Source of the DNA: Pseudoalteromonas carrageenovora IAM 12662
GTDB taxonomy: Bacteria; Pseudomonadota; Gammaproteobacteria; Enterobacterales; Alteromonadaceae
Length of the DNA: 64,000 nt
Direction: 5' to 3'
Assembly (NCBI RefSeq): GCF_900239935.1
Contig: NZ_LT965929.1
Span: forward strand, 659,001-723,000
Under the pieces are notes generated by a model. The model was given only the letters and a program-made list of their open reading frames with translations, was not told where the DNA came from and searched no databases. Position 1 is the stretch's first letter; each line of letters starts with the position of its first letter. Positions 1 to 12,195 of the stretch are shown piece by piece. Made by a program: the position numbers and the translations under genes.

Positions 1-1167
1 CCGCATGGGTTACATCGATTTGATGGCACTCATTTATATGAGCATGCTGATATGCGCCAAGGTTTTCACCCTGATTGGAATACCTACATATACAACTACG
101 ACCGCCCAGAGGTAAAAAGCTTTTTAATTTCTAACGCGATGTATTGGCTACATCAATTTGGTTTGGATGGGCTGAGAGTAGACGCTGTAGCTTCCATGCT
201 TTATTTAGATTACAGCCGAAAAGAAGGTGAATGGGTCGCTAATTGTTATGGCGGACGTGAAAACTTAGGTGCAATAGAGTGCTTAAAACAAGTGAACATG
301 CGCAGCTACAAAAATAACCCTGGCATTATGATGGTGGCTGAAGAGTCAACGGCTTGGCCTGGTGTAACTCAAAGTGTTGAACACAACGGGCTTGGGTTTG
401 GCTATAAATGGAATATGGGGTGGATGAACGACAGCCTTCATTATATGCAGCATGACCCTTTGTACCGTCAGCATCATCACCACGAAATGACCTTTTCTAT
501 GGTCTACGCTTTTAGCGAAAACTACATATTACCGCTTAGCCATGATGAAGTAGTTCATGGCAAAGGCTCTTTAATTGAAAAAATGCCAGGTGATGATTGG
601 CAAAAATTTGCAAATTTACGCGCTTATTACGCATTTATGTGGGCGCATCCGGGTAAAAAACTATTGTTTATGGGCGGTGAAATAGCTCAGCGTAAAGAGT
701 GGGGGCATGACCACTCTATCGATTGGCATTTACTTGAGCATCAAAGCCATAACGGAGTAAAGCTAACGGTTAAAGCACTTAATACTGTTTATAAAAATCA
801 ACCTGCTTTGTACGAGCTTGATTCTAGCGCTGCTGGTTTTACTTGGATTGATAATAACAACAACCAACAAAGTATTTTGAGCTTTGTACGTTATGCAAAA
901 ACTGCCAAAGACTTTGTCGTTGTTATTGCTAATTTTACACCCGCTTCGTATGAAAATTACGTCATTGGTGTACCAAATAAAGGGCAATATAAAGTTATCT
1001 TAAATACAGATGAAACACAGTTTTTTGGTTCAGGAATTAAAGTAACAGATAACCCATCGCAAATTGTAAACACAATCGATGAAGACAATCATGGTTTCAA
1101 GCAAAGTATTTCTATTGCCATTGGTGGCCTAACCACTATTTACTTACAAAAGGTTGATGATGAGTAA
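1..1167 (+). CDS. glgB: 1,4-alpha-glucan branching enzyme, C-terminal part (cut by window edge)
   Basis: Transfers alpha-1,4 glucan segments to make alpha-1,6 branches in glycogen. The reading frame is open from base 1, so the gene starts upstream of the window and the internal ATG at 52 is not the start. The visible 388 residues cover the second half of the GH13 barrel and the C-terminal all-beta domain. [10 protein letters not shown] carries the nucleophile Asp (fragment residue 61), MVAEES the acid/base Glu (114) and [10 protein letters not shown] the third catalytic Asp (182). The match to E. coli GlgB is close along the whole piece. First visible gene of the operon glgB-glgX-glgP-glgC-glgA; its stop overlaps the start of glgX. 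Confidence 0.97.
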   Translation, partial: PHGLHRFDGTHLYEHADMRQGFHPDWNTYIYNYDRPEVKSFLISNAMYWLHQFGLDGLRVDAVASMLYLDYSRKEGEWVANCYGGRENLGAIECLKQVNMRSYKNNPGIMMVAEESTAWPGVTQSVEHNGLGFGYKWNMGWMNDSLHYMQHDPLYRQHHHHEMTFSMVYAFSENYILPLSHDEVVHGKGSLIEKMPGDDWQKFANLRAYYAFMWAHPGKKLLFMGGEIAQRKEWGHDHSIDWHLLEHQSHNGVKLTVKALNTVYKNQPALYELDSSAAGFTWIDNNNNQQSILSFVRYAKTAKDFVVVIANFTPASYENYVIGVPNKGQYKVILNTDETQFFGSGIKVTDNPSQIVNTIDEDNHGFKQSISIAIGGLTTIYLQKVDDE

Positions 1168-3223
1168 TCTATTCGATGCTGCCCATGGCAATGTAGAGCC
1201 ACTGGGTTCGAGTGTTAGTGATAACGGTGTAAACTTTTCGTTATATGCACCTAATGCAAGCCAAGCTTATGTCTGTTTGTTTGATAAAAGTGGTCATTCA
1301 GAAATTTTAAAAATGGCAATGAACATCAACGAAGGTGGCGTGTGGAGTATTCATATATCACCACTTAGCGCAGGGGCACTTTACGGTTTTAGGGTTGAAG
1401 GAGAATATAATCCATCACATGGTTTGCTGTTTAATGAAAACAAGTTACTAATTGACCCATACGCGAAAGACATTTTTGGTGAGTTTACATGGAGTGAGCG
1501 CCATTATGGGCAAATGCCAATTGGCACAAAAAGCTGTGTTAATAATTCTATTGATATTCCAAAATCTAAAGTAGCTGCTCAGGTTCATTACGAGCATAAG
1601 AAGCCAAAGCATCGCTGGTCTAATACTGTTATTTACGAATGCCACGTTAAAGGAACTACTTGTCGTCATCCTAAAATACCTAAATCTTTACAAGGTAAGT
1701 TTTTAGGGTTGAGTCACCCAAGTTTTATTGAGCATTTACATAATTTAGGCGTAACCGCAGTAGAGTTATTACCTGTTCATGCGTTTATTAGTGAACAATT
1801 TTTAACAGCCAAAGGGCTTCAAAACTATTGGGGTTACAACACACTAAACTTTTTTACTCCCCATAAAGACTATTTAGTAAATGACGATATAAACGAATTT
1901 AAGCAAATGGTTAAGCAGTTTCACGACGCCGACATAGAAGTGATACTCGACGTTGTTTACAACCACACAGCAGAAGCTGGTAACGATGGCCCAATATTGT
2001 CGCTGCGAGGGCTCGATAACTTAGCTTATTATCGTACTGCACACGATCAACCTAACGTATATATAAACGATACCGGCTGTGGTAACACCATAAATATTGA
2101 TCACCCAAAAACATTACAACTAGTACTCGACAGCTTAAGGTATTGGGTTGAAGTGATGGGGGTTGATGGTTTTAGGTTTGATTTAGCGACTATTTTGGCA
2201 CGTTCTAAATCGGGGTTTAGCTCTGGGCATACTTTTTTACAAGCCATTGCACAAGACCCCGTATTAAACAAAGTAAAGCTTATTAGTGAACCATGGGATA
2301 TTGGCCCAGGCGGCTATCAATTAGGCGCATTTCCGCCACCTTGGCGAGAATGGAACGATCAATATCGTGATGTTATTAGGCGCTTTTGGCAAAGTGAAAC
2401 CGGCATAATTGCAAACGTAGCTAAACGATTACATGGCTCGTTTGACATTTTTGAGCATAGCCAGCGAGGCCCACTCAATAGCATAAACTTTATAACCAGC
2501 CATGATGGTTTTACCCTTGCTGATTTAGTGAGTTATGAGCATAAACATAATGAAGCAAATGGCGAGCAAAACAGAGATGGTCACAGTGCAAATCACTCAT
2601 TTAACTGTGGCGTAGAAGGTTTTACCAGTGACGTAAAAATAACATCACTAAGATTACAACAGCAAAAAAACTTTTTACTTACTTTAATACTGTCAAAAGG
2701 AGTGCCAATGATTGCTGCTGGCAGCGAAATGGCACATTCTCAAGGGGGGAATAACAATGCTTATTGTCAAAACAATCGCACGAGTTGGCTTGCATGGAAA
2801 GACTCACAGCTGAATCATTCTTTAACACGATTTATAGACGACGCCCTTAAAATTAGACGTGCACACAGTGCGTTTAAACACAGTGTATTTTTAGACGATA
2901 TAGACGAGCGCTTTACAGTTAAATGGTTTACCGAGCAAGGTAAAACCATGACTGATGCACATTGGCATGAACAGACCAGACAATTTTTAATGTACAGCTT
3001 ACTTGATAAGCAAAATAAACATGCATTGCTGATTGTATTTAATGCCAGTAAAAAAACAATTTTTTGCCAATTGCCACCTTCGCCAATTAAAGCGCAGTGG
3101 CAAATGGTTTTATCGAGTGTCAATAATGCATCTGCGAGAAGTAATGAAGATGCGATGGTTGAAATTTCAGCACAAAGTAGTTGGGTTTTTAGTGCCAATT
3201 TAGAGGACGTAGGTCATGGCTAA
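1160..3223 (+). CDS. glgX: Glycogen debranching enzyme GlgX (isoamylase type)
   Basis: Cleaves alpha-1,6 branch stubs left when phosphorylase shortens glycogen chains. It has an N-terminal CBM48-like domain (about residues 8-100), a GH13 barrel and a C-terminal beta domain. GFRFDLAT holds the nucleophile Asp341, LISEPWD the acid/base Glu377 and ITSHDGF Asp449. The ATG at 1160 lies 6 nt after an AAAGG ribosome binding site and overlaps the glgB stop. ATG at 1157 and TTG at 1154 are also in frame but sit too close to that site. At 687 aa it is slightly longer than E. coli GlgX (about 657). The 3' end overlaps glgP by 8 nt, which suggests translational coupling. Confidence 0.96.
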   Translation: MSNLFDAAHGNVEPLGSSVSDNGVNFSLYAPNASQAYVCLFDKSGHSEILKMAMNINEGGVWSIHISPLSAGALYGFRVEGEYNPSHGLLFNENKLLIDPYAKDIFGEFTWSERHYGQMPIGTKSCVNNSIDIPKSKVAAQVHYEHKKPKHRWSNTVIYECHVKGTTCRHPKIPKSLQGKFLGLSHPSFIEHLHNLGVTAVELLPVHAFISEQFLTAKGLQNYWGYNTLNFFTPHKDYLVNDDINEFKQMVKQFHDADIEVILDVVYNHTAEAGNDGPILSLRGLDNLAYYRTAHDQPNVYINDTGCGNTINIDHPKTLQLVLDSLRYWVEVMGVDGFRFDLATILARSKSGFSSGHTFLQAIAQDPVLNKVKLISEPWDIGPGGYQLGAFPPPWREWNDQYRDVIRRFWQSETGIIANVAKRLHGSFDIFEHSQRGPLNSINFITSHDGFTLADLVSYEHKHNEANGEQNRDGHSANHSFNCGVEGFTSDVKITSLRLQQQKNFLLTLILSKGVPMIAAGSEMAHSQGGNNNAYCQNNRTSWLAWKDSQLNHSLTRFIDDALKIRRAHSAFKHSVFLDDIDERFTVKWFTEQGKTMTDAHWHEQTRQFLMYSLLDKQNKHALLIVFNASKKTIFCQLPPSPIKAQWQMVLSSVNNASARSNEDAMVEISAQSSWVFSANLEDVGHG

Positions 3224-5753
3224 ACAAGGTGAACAAGTGTGTGTAGTAAAGGGTTGGCAAGAAGGCCCTGTTATTGATGAAAGTACCCTTAAAGATGACT
3301 TAACACGGCATTTTTATTATACCCTCGGACGAGATAAAGTCGGCGAGTCGCAGCATTATTTGTATCATGCATTAGCACTTACTATTCGTGACAGACTTGT
3401 TGCGCGTTGTAGAGAAACAAACCAACAAATTAAACAAGATAAGCGCCGTAAAACGGCTTATTTATCGCTTGAATTTTTAATGGGGCGAGCTCTAGGCAAC
3501 GCCGTATTAAACTTAGATTTAGATGAGCAAGTAAGCGCTGCACTGCAGGAGTATTGCACTTCAGTAGAAACGATTGAAGATGCCGAGCACGATGCTGGGC
3601 TTGGTAATGGTGGCCTAGGGCGTTTAGCGGCTTGTTTTTTAGATAGTTGCGCGAGTTTAGCGCTACCGGTTGTAGGTTATGGCCTGCGTTACGAATACGG
3701 TATGTTTAATCAATCAATTAAAGATGGCAACCAAATAGAGCAGCCTGATAATTGGCTTAGGGAAGGTCATCCTTGGGAGCTTAGTGCGCCTGAGCATGCT
3801 AAACGCGTAAAATTTGGCGGCTATGTACAAAGCTACACAGATAAATACGCACGTGAGCATCGTCAATGGATAAGCTCACAGGATGTATTAGCTGTACCTT
3901 ATGATGTACCTGTACCTGGTTATAAAAACAATATTGTAAATACACTTCGCTTATGGAAATCAGAGGCAACTGATGAATTTAACTTAACCGAGTTTAATGC
4001 TGGCAGTTACTCAGAAGCGGTTGCGCAAAAAAACTTAGCAGAGCAAATTACGATGGTGCTGTATCCAAACGATAGCAGCGAAAATGGTAAAGAACTTAGG
4101 TTACGCCAACAATACTTTTTGTCATCTGCAAGTATTCAAGACATTGTTGATCAGTGGGTAAGCCAACATGGCGAAAACTTTACAGACTTTGCTGATTATC
4201 ATGTATTTCAATTAAACGATACCCACCCAAGCATTGCAGTGGCAGAGCTGATGCGTATTTTAATTGATGACTACGAGCTTGATTGGGATGATGCGTGGCA
4301 AATTACGACTAAAACAATGGCCTACACAAATCATACGTTACTTCCAGAAGCGCTGGAAAAATGGTCTGTATCGTTGTTTGCAAAACTTTTACCGCGCATA
4401 TTAGAAATAGTATTTGAAATAAACGCACGCTTTTTAGCGCAAGTTGCCCAGCAATGGCCTGGAGACGTTGAAAAACAACGTGCGCTGTCGCTTATAGAAG
4501 AGAGTGACGAGCCGCAAATTCGCATGGCTTATTTAGCTATTGTGGGTAGTTACTCTGTAAATGGTGTTGCGGCACTGCACACAGAATTATTAAAAGCAGG
4601 TTTATTTAAAGAGTTTTACGAACTTTGGCCAAACAAATTTAATAATAAAACCAATGGTGTTACCCCAAGGCGTTGGCTTGCGCATTGTAATGTGAGCTTA
4701 AGCGAATTAATTAGCGAAAAAATTGGTAAAGATTGGGTTAAAGAGTTTTCTAAAATTAGTGATTTACGCCGATTTTATGATGACAAAAAATTTCATGGTC
4801 AATGGCAAAACGCTAAGCGCGAAAACAAGCAACGTTTAGTTGATTTAGTTAAAGCGCGATGTGATGTTGAATTTGATGTGTCAATGATGTTTGACGTACA
4901 GGTAAAACGTATTCACGAGTACAAACGTCAGCTTTTAAATATATTACATGTTATTCATTTGTACGACCGTATTCGCCGTGGCGACACTCAGGGTATAGTA
5001 CCTCGCTGTGTATTATTAGGCGGTAAAGCTGCACCGGGTTATTACATGGCTAAAAAAATAATCAAGCTGATTAATAATGTCGCTGAGGTTATTAATAAAG
5101 ACCCTTTAGCAGCGCCCTATTTACGAGTCGCATTTTTACCAAACTACAATGTAACGGCAATGGAAACTATATGCCCAGCAACAGATTTATCAGAGCAAGT
5201 ATCTACAGCAGGTAAAGAAGCTTCTGGCACTGGTAATATGAAGTTTATGATGAATGGTGCACTGACTATTGGCACATTAGATGGTGCAAACATTGAAATT
5301 AGAGATGCTGTTGGCGCTGATAACTTCTTTTTGTTTGGTGCACAAGCGCACGAAATTGACGATATTAAATCGCGTTACAACCCCGAACATATAATTGCGC
5401 AAAATAGTGATTTAAATAATGTAATGCAACTTCTTCAAAGCGGGCATTTCAATTTATTTGAACCATGCTTATTTGAAGACATTACAAATTCAATAAAGAG
5501 CCCACACGATCCATGGCTCACTGCACATGATTTTGAAAGCTATGTAGCGGCGCAAAAAGAGGTTGATAAAGCCTATGCAGATCAAACCTACTGGACACAA
5601 ATGAGTATTTTAAATACGGCAGCCAGTGGTATGTTTTCAAGTGATAGAACCATAAGCCAATACAGTGAAGATATTTGGCATTTAGAACCCCTCAATATTA
5701 GTGAAACAGACTTAACGACAACTACAAGCCATGCCACTAACAGCCTAGACTAA
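3216..5753 (+). CDS. glgP: Glycogen/maltodextrin phosphorylase
   Basis: PLP-dependent GT35 enzyme that releases glucose-1-phosphate from the non-reducing ends of glycogen. At 845 aa it has the length usual for bacterial phosphorylases. Family signatures seen include [13 protein letters not shown] near the N-terminus, [35 protein letters not shown], and [19 protein letters not shown], whose Lys676 should bind PLP. The start ATG lies inside the end of glgX (8-nt overlap), with GAGGA upstream. Breakdown genes (glgX, glgP) and synthesis genes (glgB, glgC, glgA) share one transcription unit here. MalP specificity cannot be excluded from sequence, but the operon favours glycogen. Confidence 0.96.
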   Translation: MAKQGEQVCVVKGWQEGPVIDESTLKDDLTRHFYYTLGRDKVGESQHYLYHALALTIRDRLVARCRETNQQIKQDKRRKTAYLSLEFLMGRALGNAVLNLDLDEQVSAALQEYCTSVETIEDAEHDAGLGNGGLGRLAACFLDSCASLALPVVGYGLRYEYGMFNQSIKDGNQIEQPDNWLREGHPWELSAPEHAKRVKFGGYVQSYTDKYAREHRQWISSQDVLAVPYDVPVPGYKNNIVNTLRLWKSEATDEFNLTEFNAGSYSEAVAQKNLAEQITMVLYPNDSSENGKELRLRQQYFLSSASIQDIVDQWVSQHGENFTDFADYHVFQLNDTHPSIAVAELMRILIDDYELDWDDAWQITTKTMAYTNHTLLPEALEKWSVSLFAKLLPRILEIVFEINARFLAQVAQQWPGDVEKQRALSLIEESDEPQIRMAYLAIVGSYSVNGVAALHTELLKAGLFKEFYELWPNKFNNKTNGVTPRRWLAHCNVSLSELISEKIGKDWVKEFSKISDLRRFYDDKKFHGQWQNAKRENKQRLVDLVKARCDVEFDVSMMFDVQVKRIHEYKRQLLNILHVIHLYDRIRRGDTQGIVPRCVLLGGKAAPGYYMAKKIIKLINNVAEVINKDPLAAPYLRVAFLPNYNVTAMETICPATDLSEQVSTAGKEASGTGNMKFMMNGALTIGTLDGANIEIRDAVGADNFFLFGAQAHEIDDIKSRYNPEHIIAQNSDLNNVMQLLQSGHFNLFEPCLFEDITNSIKSPHDPWLTAHDFESYVAAQKEVDKAYADQTYWTQMSILNTAASGMFSSDRTISQYSEDIWHLEPLNISETDLTTTTSHATNSLD

Positions 5754-5767
5754 ATGGAGAGAGTATT

Positions 5768-7069
5768 ATGCCTAATTATGCAAATCGCTACATAAGTAGC
5801 CTAACCAGAGAAACTTACGCGTTAATACTGGCAGGCGGACGCGGTTCTCGCCTGCATGAGCTAACAGATTGGCGTGCAAAGCCTGCAGTTTATTTTGGCG
5901 GAAAGCATCGAATTATTGATTTTCCGCTATCAAACTGTATTAACTCTGGTGTGAGGCGTGTCGGTATTGCCACACAATATAAGTCGCACTCATTAATACG
6001 ACACGTTAACCGAGCATGGGGACACTTTAAAAAGGAGCTTGGAGAATCTGTAGAGATTTTGCCTGCATCTCAGCGCCAAGGTGATGATTGGTATTGTGGT
6101 ACCGCAGATGCCGTATTTCAAAACATAGATATTATTCGTCACGAGCTCCCTAAGTGCGTGATGATTTTATCAGGCGATCATGTTTATCGTATGGATTATG
6201 GTGCGCTACTTGCTGAGCATGTTCAAAAGGGCGCAGATATGACTGTTTGCTGCTTAGAAGTGCCAGTTGAAGAAGCTGCAGATACCTTTGGTGTTATGAC
6301 CGTGGATGAGCAAAGCAGAGTATGTCGTTTTGACGAAAAGCCAGCTATGCCAAGTTCAGTACCAGGTAAACCAGGGACGTGTTTAGCCTCTATGGGGAAT
6401 TACGTATTTAATACTGAATTTTTATTTGAACAGCTAAAGAAAGATGCTGAAAATGAGGGCTCAGGACGCGATTTTGGGCACGATATAATCCCAGCCATTA
6501 TTGAAGAGCATAATGTGTTTGCTTTTCCATTTAGAGATCCACTTCAAGAAGGTCAGCCTTATTGGCGCGATGTAGGTACGCTTGATTCATTTTGGGAAGC
6601 CAATATGGAGCTAGTAATGCCAGAGCCACAACTTGATTTATACGATCCAACATGGCCAATATGGACATATCAAGAGCAGTTACCGCCAGCCAAATTCATT
6701 TTTGATGACGATGATAGACGCGGAATGGCACTGGACTCAACCGTTTCGGGTGGCTGTATAATTTCAGGCTCAGTGGTCAGAAAATCATTGTTGTTTTCTA
6801 ATGTGCATGTTCGCTCTTTTTGTACCATTGAGGAGTCCGTTATTTTACCCGGTGCAGTAATAAATCGTGGCTGTAAAATTAAACGCGCGATAATTGATAG
6901 AAGCTGTGAAATACCGGCAGGGCTTGAAATTGGTATTGATCGCAAAGCAGATCAAGAAAATGGCTTTAGAGTGTCTAAAAAGGGCATAGTACTTGTCACC
7001 CGTGATATGCTCACTGAGCTTGCAAAAAAGTTAGAGCGTCAATCCCAAGAGAATAAAAAGCTAGCGTAA
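5768..7069 (+). CDS. glgC: Glucose-1-phosphate adenylyltransferase
   Basis: Makes ADP-glucose from ATP and glucose-1-phosphate, the committed step of bacterial glycogen synthesis. At 433 aa it matches the family (E. coli 431). The nucleotidyltransferase signature [20 protein letters not shown] is at about residues 22-41, followed by the IIDFPLSNC motif. [11 protein letters not shown] and a C-terminal left-handed beta-helix (hexapeptide-like repeats from about residue 320) are present. ATG at 5768 is preceded by GGAGAG, 11 nt after the glgP stop. The enzyme is normally allosterically controlled; no control site is resolved here beyond the hairpin that follows. Confidence 0.97.
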   Translation: MPNYANRYISSLTRETYALILAGGRGSRLHELTDWRAKPAVYFGGKHRIIDFPLSNCINSGVRRVGIATQYKSHSLIRHVNRAWGHFKKELGESVEILPASQRQGDDWYCGTADAVFQNIDIIRHELPKCVMILSGDHVYRMDYGALLAEHVQKGADMTVCCLEVPVEEAADTFGVMTVDEQSRVCRFDEKPAMPSSVPGKPGTCLASMGNYVFNTEFLFEQLKKDAENEGSGRDFGHDIIPAIIEEHNVFAFPFRDPLQEGQPYWRDVGTLDSFWEANMELVMPEPQLDLYDPTWPIWTYQEQLPPAKFIFDDDDRRGMALDSTVSGGCIISGSVVRKSLLFSNVHVRSFCTIEESVILPGAVINRGCKIKRAIIDRSCEIPAGLEIGIDRKADQENGFRVSKKGIVLVTRDMLTELAKKLERQSQENKKLA

Positions 7070-7097
7070 CAATTAGCTAAATAAGCACGACAACACA

Positions 7098-7121
7098 AGC
7101 TTGCTCATATTTGAGCAAGCT
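7098..7121 (+). promoter_or_regulatory. Hairpin between glgC and glgA
   Basis: A perfect 10-bp inverted repeat (AGCTTGCTCA, loop TATT, TGAGCAAGCT) in the 81-bp glgC-glgA gap. No T-run follows, so it is not a convincing terminator. It may stabilise the upstream mRNA end or partly attenuate glgA; this is inference. Confidence 0.5.
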
Positions 7122-7150
7122 AATATAGGTTTATAGGAAGTAGTGAATTA

Positions 7151-8686
7151 ATGCATGTATTAATGGTTGCAGCAGAAAACGACGCGTTACCAGGCGCAAA
7201 AGTAGGTGGCGTTGCGGATGTGGTTCGTGACGCACCAAAAGCGCTTGCAGAGCAAGGCATAACAGTTGATGTGGTGATCCCCGATTATGGTATACACGAT
7301 CTAAATCGAACTCACATTGGTGATGTAACCGTTGCTTTTAATGCTCATCCACATGTATTAACACTTTTTAAAGTAGAGCAGAGTCAAAGTAATGTAACGC
7401 AAATTGTTATTAGCCATCCATTATTTAGTAATTCGGGCAGTGTGTATTGTAACGATGCCCCAGGGAGACCTTTTGCAACTGATGCAACCAAGTTTGCTTT
7501 GTTTAATGCAGCTGTGTGTGAAGCGTTATTGCAAGGTGTATTAAAACGCCCAACAGCGCTTCATTTACATGATTGGCACAGTGCATGTGTTGCTGTTTTA
7601 CTTAAATTCGAACCACGTTATCAAACATTAAGTAACTTAAACATTGCCTACACAGTTCATAATATTGCACTGCAAGGAATAAGACCTTTTAAGTATGACG
7701 ACTCAAGCCTAGAGGCGTGGTTTCCTTCACTTAGTTACGATGGGCAGCAACTGTGTGATCCCCGCTATCCACATTGCTTTAACCCTATGCGCAGTGCAAT
7801 TAACTTGGCAAATAAGGTTCACCTAGTGTCGCCAACGTATAGTCAAGAAGTACTAAAACCGAGTAATTATGAGCATGGTTTTTTTGGTGGTGAAGGGTTA
7901 GAGCAAGACCTAAAAAATGCCGCAGACAAAGGAAAACTCGTTGGTATTTTAAATGGCTGTGAATACCCCAATAGCACAGATAAAAAAGTATCAATGGATG
8001 ATTTATATAGCCAAGCACAAGACACCTTATTTAACTGGATGGCAAAAACGCCACAGCTTGAAAGTGGCTACTATATTGCTCATCAACGACTACAGCAGTT
8101 TATGGCATCACCTGTTAAAGGGCCATTAGTTACAAGTGTTGGCAGACTTACTGAGCAAAAAGTGTTGCTGTTGTGTCAGTCTATTGAAAGCTCATTAGTT
8201 ATCGATGAAGTGTGCAAAATAGTGGATGAATTTAATGGCCGGATTATTATATTAGGTTCAGGAGATGAAGCACTAGAAGAGGCGTTTACTAAAGCAATGG
8301 CGCGCAATGCAAATCTTTTATTTTTGAAAGGTTACGGACAAGGCGTTGGTGATTTAATGTATCAATTAGGCGATTTATTTTTAATGCCTAGCTCATTTGA
8401 ACCTTGTGGTATTAGCCAAATGCTGGCAATGCGAGCAGGGCAGCCTTGTTTGGTTCACAGTGTTGGCGGACTAAAAGATACCGTAAAGCATAATGACAAC
8501 GGTTTTAGTTTTAATGCTGGTACGCTTAGTAAGTAAGCCGATTCACTGCTAAAGTGTTTAGATGAAACACTAACGTTACACAAAGAACAGCCTAAGCAAT
8601 GGCAAAAAATTAAAGCTAATGCTAAGGGTGCGCGTTTTTCGTGGACTCAAGTGGCAACTGATTATATTTCATACTTATATCAATAA
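7151..8686 (+). pseudogene. glgA: Glycogen synthase with an in-frame premature stop
   Basis: GT5 glycogen synthase that elongates alpha-1,4 chains from ADP-glucose. The N-terminus has the KVGGVADVV sugar-nucleotide site, LHLHDWHS follows, and the C-terminal lobe has SSFEPCGISQMLAMRAGQP and VGGLKDTV. Translation from ATG 7151 stops at TAA 8534-8536 after 461 residues. The same frame continues without any indel for 49 more codons (ADSLLKCLDETL... to ...YISYLYQ) and ends at TAA 8684-8686, giving 511 codons, close to family length. The lost segment is the C-terminal helical part that packs back on the N-terminal lobe. A point change to TAA, for example from CAA or GAA, would explain it. Whether the truncated protein works cannot be told from sequence. 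Confidence 0.85.
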
Positions 8687-8778
8687 AGTTAATGTAAATA
8701 TACTTTAGCTCCGTGACATAGCAGCTTATTTACGTTATTAATTACTTGGTATTGGTAAATTTAATAAAAGTAGGTAAT

Positions 8779-9993
8779 GTGTCTGTATTTGTTGCAAGAC
8801 AAGCAATATTTAATCGTCGTCAAAACGTAGTTGCCTACGAGTTGCTATTTAGGGACAGCCCTAAAAATTATTTCCCTGATATTTGTGAAGGCGAAGCCAC
8901 TGCGCGCCTAATAATGGAAAACCAATTAAATCTCGGAACTCGCCATATTACCTCGGGTAAAAAAGCATTAATAAATATCGGCCCTGAATCGTTAGAGCTT
9001 GATTTATGTGCGTTTTTACCTTGCCAAGATGTTGTAATTGAATTGCTCGAAACCATAGAGCCAAACGATGAAAATTACGAGATGTGTCGTGACTTATTTC
9101 ATCGTAATTACAAATTAGCACTTGATGATTTTGTTTATAAACCGCAGTGGGATAGGTTTTTAAAGCTTGTTAAATTAATAAAGTTTGATATTTCAATTAC
9201 ACCATTAAGTGAAATAACACCCGTAATAAAAAAGCTCCAGAAGCACAAAAAAATAAAACTATTAGCTGAAAAATTAGAAACCCAAGAGGATTTTGAATTA
9301 GCCCATAAAATGGGGTTTGATTATTTTCAAGGGTACTTTTTTGCAAAACCCACCATGGTCAAACAAAACGACATTGATTATAACTATGCTTTAGTCGTCG
9401 CTATTTACGCAGAGATAATGAAACCCAGTCCAGATATAAAAGCGATTGCTGGTTTGTTTGAACTTGATGCTGCGTTAGCCTATAAGTTGCTTAGATTAAT
9501 CAATAGTGGTGTTTTTCCTATTCAAAGTAAAATATCATCACTTAAACAAGCTTTGGTTTACCTTGGGCACGAGCGATTAAAAAAGTTTGTGAGTCTTATT
9601 GTTACTGCACACACAGCAGGTAAGAAGCCAGCAGAACTTATGCAAGTGTGTGTTGTGCGTGCTCGCTTTTGCGAGTTAATTGCAAAAAAAGTCGCTAAGC
9701 AGCAATCAGGAGAAGCTTTTTTAACTGGGCTATTTTCATTACTCGATGCAATACTTGATCAACCAATGAGCCTACTCGTTGAAAAACTTCCTTTTCCAGA
9801 TGAAATAAAAGCCGCGCTTTTAAATGAAAAAAACACCCTTTATTATATTTTGAATGTGGTTAAAGCGTACGAAACTGGAAGCTGGTGGGCGCTTGAACAA
9901 GCTGTAATATTAATTAATCTCGATAGCAAAGTATTACCTAACTTATATCAACAAGCTGTTGATTGGGCAGATAATTATAAAAATAAAAGTTAA
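8779..9993 (+). CDS. EAL-HDOD signalling protein (YuxH/CdgJ type)
   Basis: Cytoplasmic two-domain protein of about 404 aa. The N-terminal EAL-like c-di-GMP phosphodiesterase domain begins FVARQAIFNRRQNVVAYELLFRD. The EAL triad is replaced by ELL and the later metal residues are only partly kept (LLAEKLETQEDF). The C-terminal HDOD domain starts at about residue 205 (IKAIAGLFELDAALAYKLLR; ISSLKQALVYLGHERLKKFV). The family includes Vibrio CdgJ, linked to motility and c-di-GMP turnover; activity here is uncertain. GTG at 8779 is chosen because AGG lies just upstream and the family normally begins close to the VARQ motif. TTG at 8746 is an in-frame alternative adding 11 residues. Confidence 0.85.
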   Translation: MSVFVARQAIFNRRQNVVAYELLFRDSPKNYFPDICEGEATARLIMENQLNLGTRHITSGKKALINIGPESLELDLCAFLPCQDVVIELLETIEPNDENYEMCRDLFHRNYKLALDDFVYKPQWDRFLKLVKLIKFDISITPLSEITPVIKKLQKHKKIKLLAEKLETQEDFELAHKMGFDYFQGYFFAKPTMVKQNDIDYNYALVVAIYAEIMKPSPDIKAIAGLFELDAALAYKLLRLINSGVFPIQSKISSLKQALVYLGHERLKKFVSLIVTAHTAGKKPAELMQVCVVRARFCELIAKKVAKQQSGEAFLTGLFSLLDAILDQPMSLLVEKLPFPDEIKAALLNEKNTLYYILNVVKAYETGSWWALEQAVILINLDSKVLPNLYQQAVDWADNYKNKS

Positions 9994-10012
9994 AGGAAAT
10001 TAAATCTCAGTT

Positions 10013-11098
10013 ATGCGTAATTATAATATGGATTTTATACGCGGTATTGCAGTGCTTTGCCTTGTTTACATGAACGGTTATGCTTTTGGATTAGGGGAAT
10101 ATATCTATACACCATTAGCTACTCCACCTTTTAGCGATGCTGTTATTCAAACCCTTAGTAGTATTTTTATTGATGGGCGTTTTAGAACGCTGTTCAGCCT
10201 TCTTTTTGGTGCTGGCCTATTTATTCAGTGGCAGCGCTACAAATCAACTATTCCTATAAAAGCGAGACTGTATTGGCTCATTATTTTTGGTTTGGCACAT
10301 GGTTTTTTACTTTGGGCTGGCGATATTTTATTTGTTTACGGAGTATGCGGTTGGTGGGTGCTTAAATTTGTAGAAACTAATAATAATATGCTTTTAAAAA
10401 GAGGCATTATATTTATGTTATTAGCTTGCGCAGTGACCTTTTTGTTTTTAATGAACTTGCCTGATGAGAATATTCACCGCGACTCTCAAGCATTTATAGA
10501 TTTATATAGCCCGCACTATAAGGACTATTTTATCAGTAACTTAGGTTACAATATGATTGCAGTTGTAGCGGTTCCATTCTTAGCTTTTTTGATGTTTTCT
10601 GGCATTATGCTCATTGGAATATACTTATATAAGTTGGAGGTATTTACCAAAGGGCTTACTTCGCAGCAGTTATTTGTGTGCGTTAGTGGGGCGTTTGTTT
10701 TTACAAGCTTAAGGCTTTTAATACTTCAGGGAAATGATGGTTTAAGTATAGCTACTCAAGAATTAGTAAATACATTTGCAGCGCTTTTTATAGCCGTGCT
10801 TTATATTCATATCATAGTTAAATTTTGCAATAACAGGGTACACGTTGGCACGCTTATTCAACAAGCAGGGCGATTAGCATTCACCTTATATATAAGCCAA
10901 ACCATAATGCAATTACTGCTTTATAAAGTTTTATTTCCGCAGTGGGTATTAAGCTTTAACCGCATAGATTATTGGTTAGTGGCAACCGCTTTGGTCATTG
11001 TGCAACTGTTATTTACAGCGCTATATAGCCGCTTTTATATACAAGGGCCGCTTGAATTTATATGGCGTAAGCTCACTCAATTAAAAATTAGTACTTAA
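10013..11098 (+). CDS. DUF418 family inner-membrane protein (YeiB-like)
   Basis: Polytopic membrane protein of 361 aa with about eight to ten hydrophobic segments. The start RNYNMDFIRGIAVLCLVYMN is the typical first helix of the DUF418/acyltransferase-3-like group, and the C-terminal stretch GRLAFTLYISQTIMQLLLY is the DUF418 core. The function of the family is not established; transport or modification of a cell-envelope compound is often suspected. The gene starts 19 bp after the EAL-HDOD gene, so the two may be cotranscribed. Confidence 0.85.
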   Translation: MRNYNMDFIRGIAVLCLVYMNGYAFGLGEYIYTPLATPPFSDAVIQTLSSIFIDGRFRTLFSLLFGAGLFIQWQRYKSTIPIKARLYWLIIFGLAHGFLLWAGDILFVYGVCGWWVLKFVETNNNMLLKRGIIFMLLACAVTFLFLMNLPDENIHRDSQAFIDLYSPHYKDYFISNLGYNMIAVVAVPFLAFLMFSGIMLIGIYLYKLEVFTKGLTSQQLFVCVSGAFVFTSLRLLILQGNDGLSIATQELVNTFAALFIAVLYIHIIVKFCNNRVHVGTLIQQAGRLAFTLYISQTIMQLLLYKVLFPQWVLSFNRIDYWLVATALVIVQLLFTALYSRFYIQGPLEFIWRKLTQLKIST

Positions 11099-11183
11099 AC
11101 ACCTATTTATATTAAATTAGGGGCGAAAAATAAGTGTGTGTGGTTTACACTAGTCGCCTTTAAAATTACGACTGTTAAGTGCC

Positions 11184-12179
11184 ATGACCGAATTAAAACG
11201 TTTAAATAAATTTATAAGTGAAACCGGGTTTTGCTCACGTCGTGAAGCCGATAAATATATTGAGCAGGGTCGTGTTACGGTTAATGGTAATATTCCAGAA
11301 ATGGGCGTAAAAGTAGCAGATACTGATACCGTTTTGATTGATGGTAACCCCCTTCGCGCAAAACCAAAGCGTGTCTATATTGCTTATAATAAACCGGTTG
11401 GTATTACGTGTACCACCGAGAGTAAAATTCAAAGTAACATAGTTAAAGCCGTTAACTACCCAACTCGTATTTTCCCTATTGGACGATTAGATAGACCATC
11501 AGAAGGGCTAATCTTTTTAACCAACGAAGGCGATATCGTAAATAAAATTTTGCGTGCTGGTAATAACCACGAAAAAGAATACGTGGTGACAGTTGATAAA
11601 CCACTAAACCGCCAATTTGTGCCCAAAATGGCAAACGGCATCCCTATTTTAGATACTGTTACCAAAAAGTGTAAAGTGACCCAAACGGCTCCTCAAGAAT
11701 TTAAAATTGTTCTTACTCAGGGCTTAAACCGCCAAATTCGCCGTATGTGCGAATACTTAGGCTATGAAGTTGTGACATTAAAACGTACACGCATTATGAA
11801 CGTGACGCTTAAGGGCTTAAAAGTAGGGCAGTGGCGTCATTTAACCGATGTAGAAATGGCGCAAATTAACGACTCGATAGCCGATTCGGGTAAAACGCAA
11901 GAGCACTCGGTTGATAACAACAAGCAAAATAGCATGAGTAATAACAATAAAGGCGAGCCTAAAAAGCGTGATTTTCAGGGCGAAAACCCACGTGCATTTA
12001 ATAATGAACGAGGCACCCGCACGCAAAGAAGTAATTCACCCTATCAAAAACGCTCTACTACCTATGTAGGTAAAGGTGGAGCTAGTAAAAATACGCAAGA
12101 CGATAATAAAAACTCAAATAACAATAAGCCAGCAAATCGTAAAGCTCGTTCATCTGGCACGTTAAGTTTAAAAAAGTAG
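11184..12179 (+). CDS. rluF: 23S rRNA pseudouridine(2604) synthase RluF
   Basis: Isomerises U2604 of 23S rRNA. An S4 RNA-binding domain occupies residues 5-65 ([20 protein letters not shown]). The RsuA/RluB/E/F catalytic domain contains [19 protein letters not shown] with nucleophile Asp103, then [35 protein letters not shown] and LKRTRIMNV, all very close to E. coli RluF. From about residue 235 the protein has a long low-complexity, Asn/Lys/Arg-rich tail, probably disordered and RNA-binding; E. coli RluF also has a basic tail. It appears to be a single gene. Confidence 0.95.
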   Translation: MTELKRLNKFISETGFCSRREADKYIEQGRVTVNGNIPEMGVKVADTDTVLIDGNPLRAKPKRVYIAYNKPVGITCTTESKIQSNIVKAVNYPTRIFPIGRLDRPSEGLIFLTNEGDIVNKILRAGNNHEKEYVVTVDKPLNRQFVPKMANGIPILDTVTKKCKVTQTAPQEFKIVLTQGLNRQIRRMCEYLGYEVVTLKRTRIMNVTLKGLKVGQWRHLTDVEMAQINDSIADSGKTQEHSVDNNKQNSMSNNNKGEPKKRDFQGENPRAFNNERGTRTQRSNSPYQKRSTTYVGKGGASKNTQDDNKNSNNNKPANRKARSSGTLSLKK

Positions 12180-12195
12180 TGTATTAAAAGCTCAA

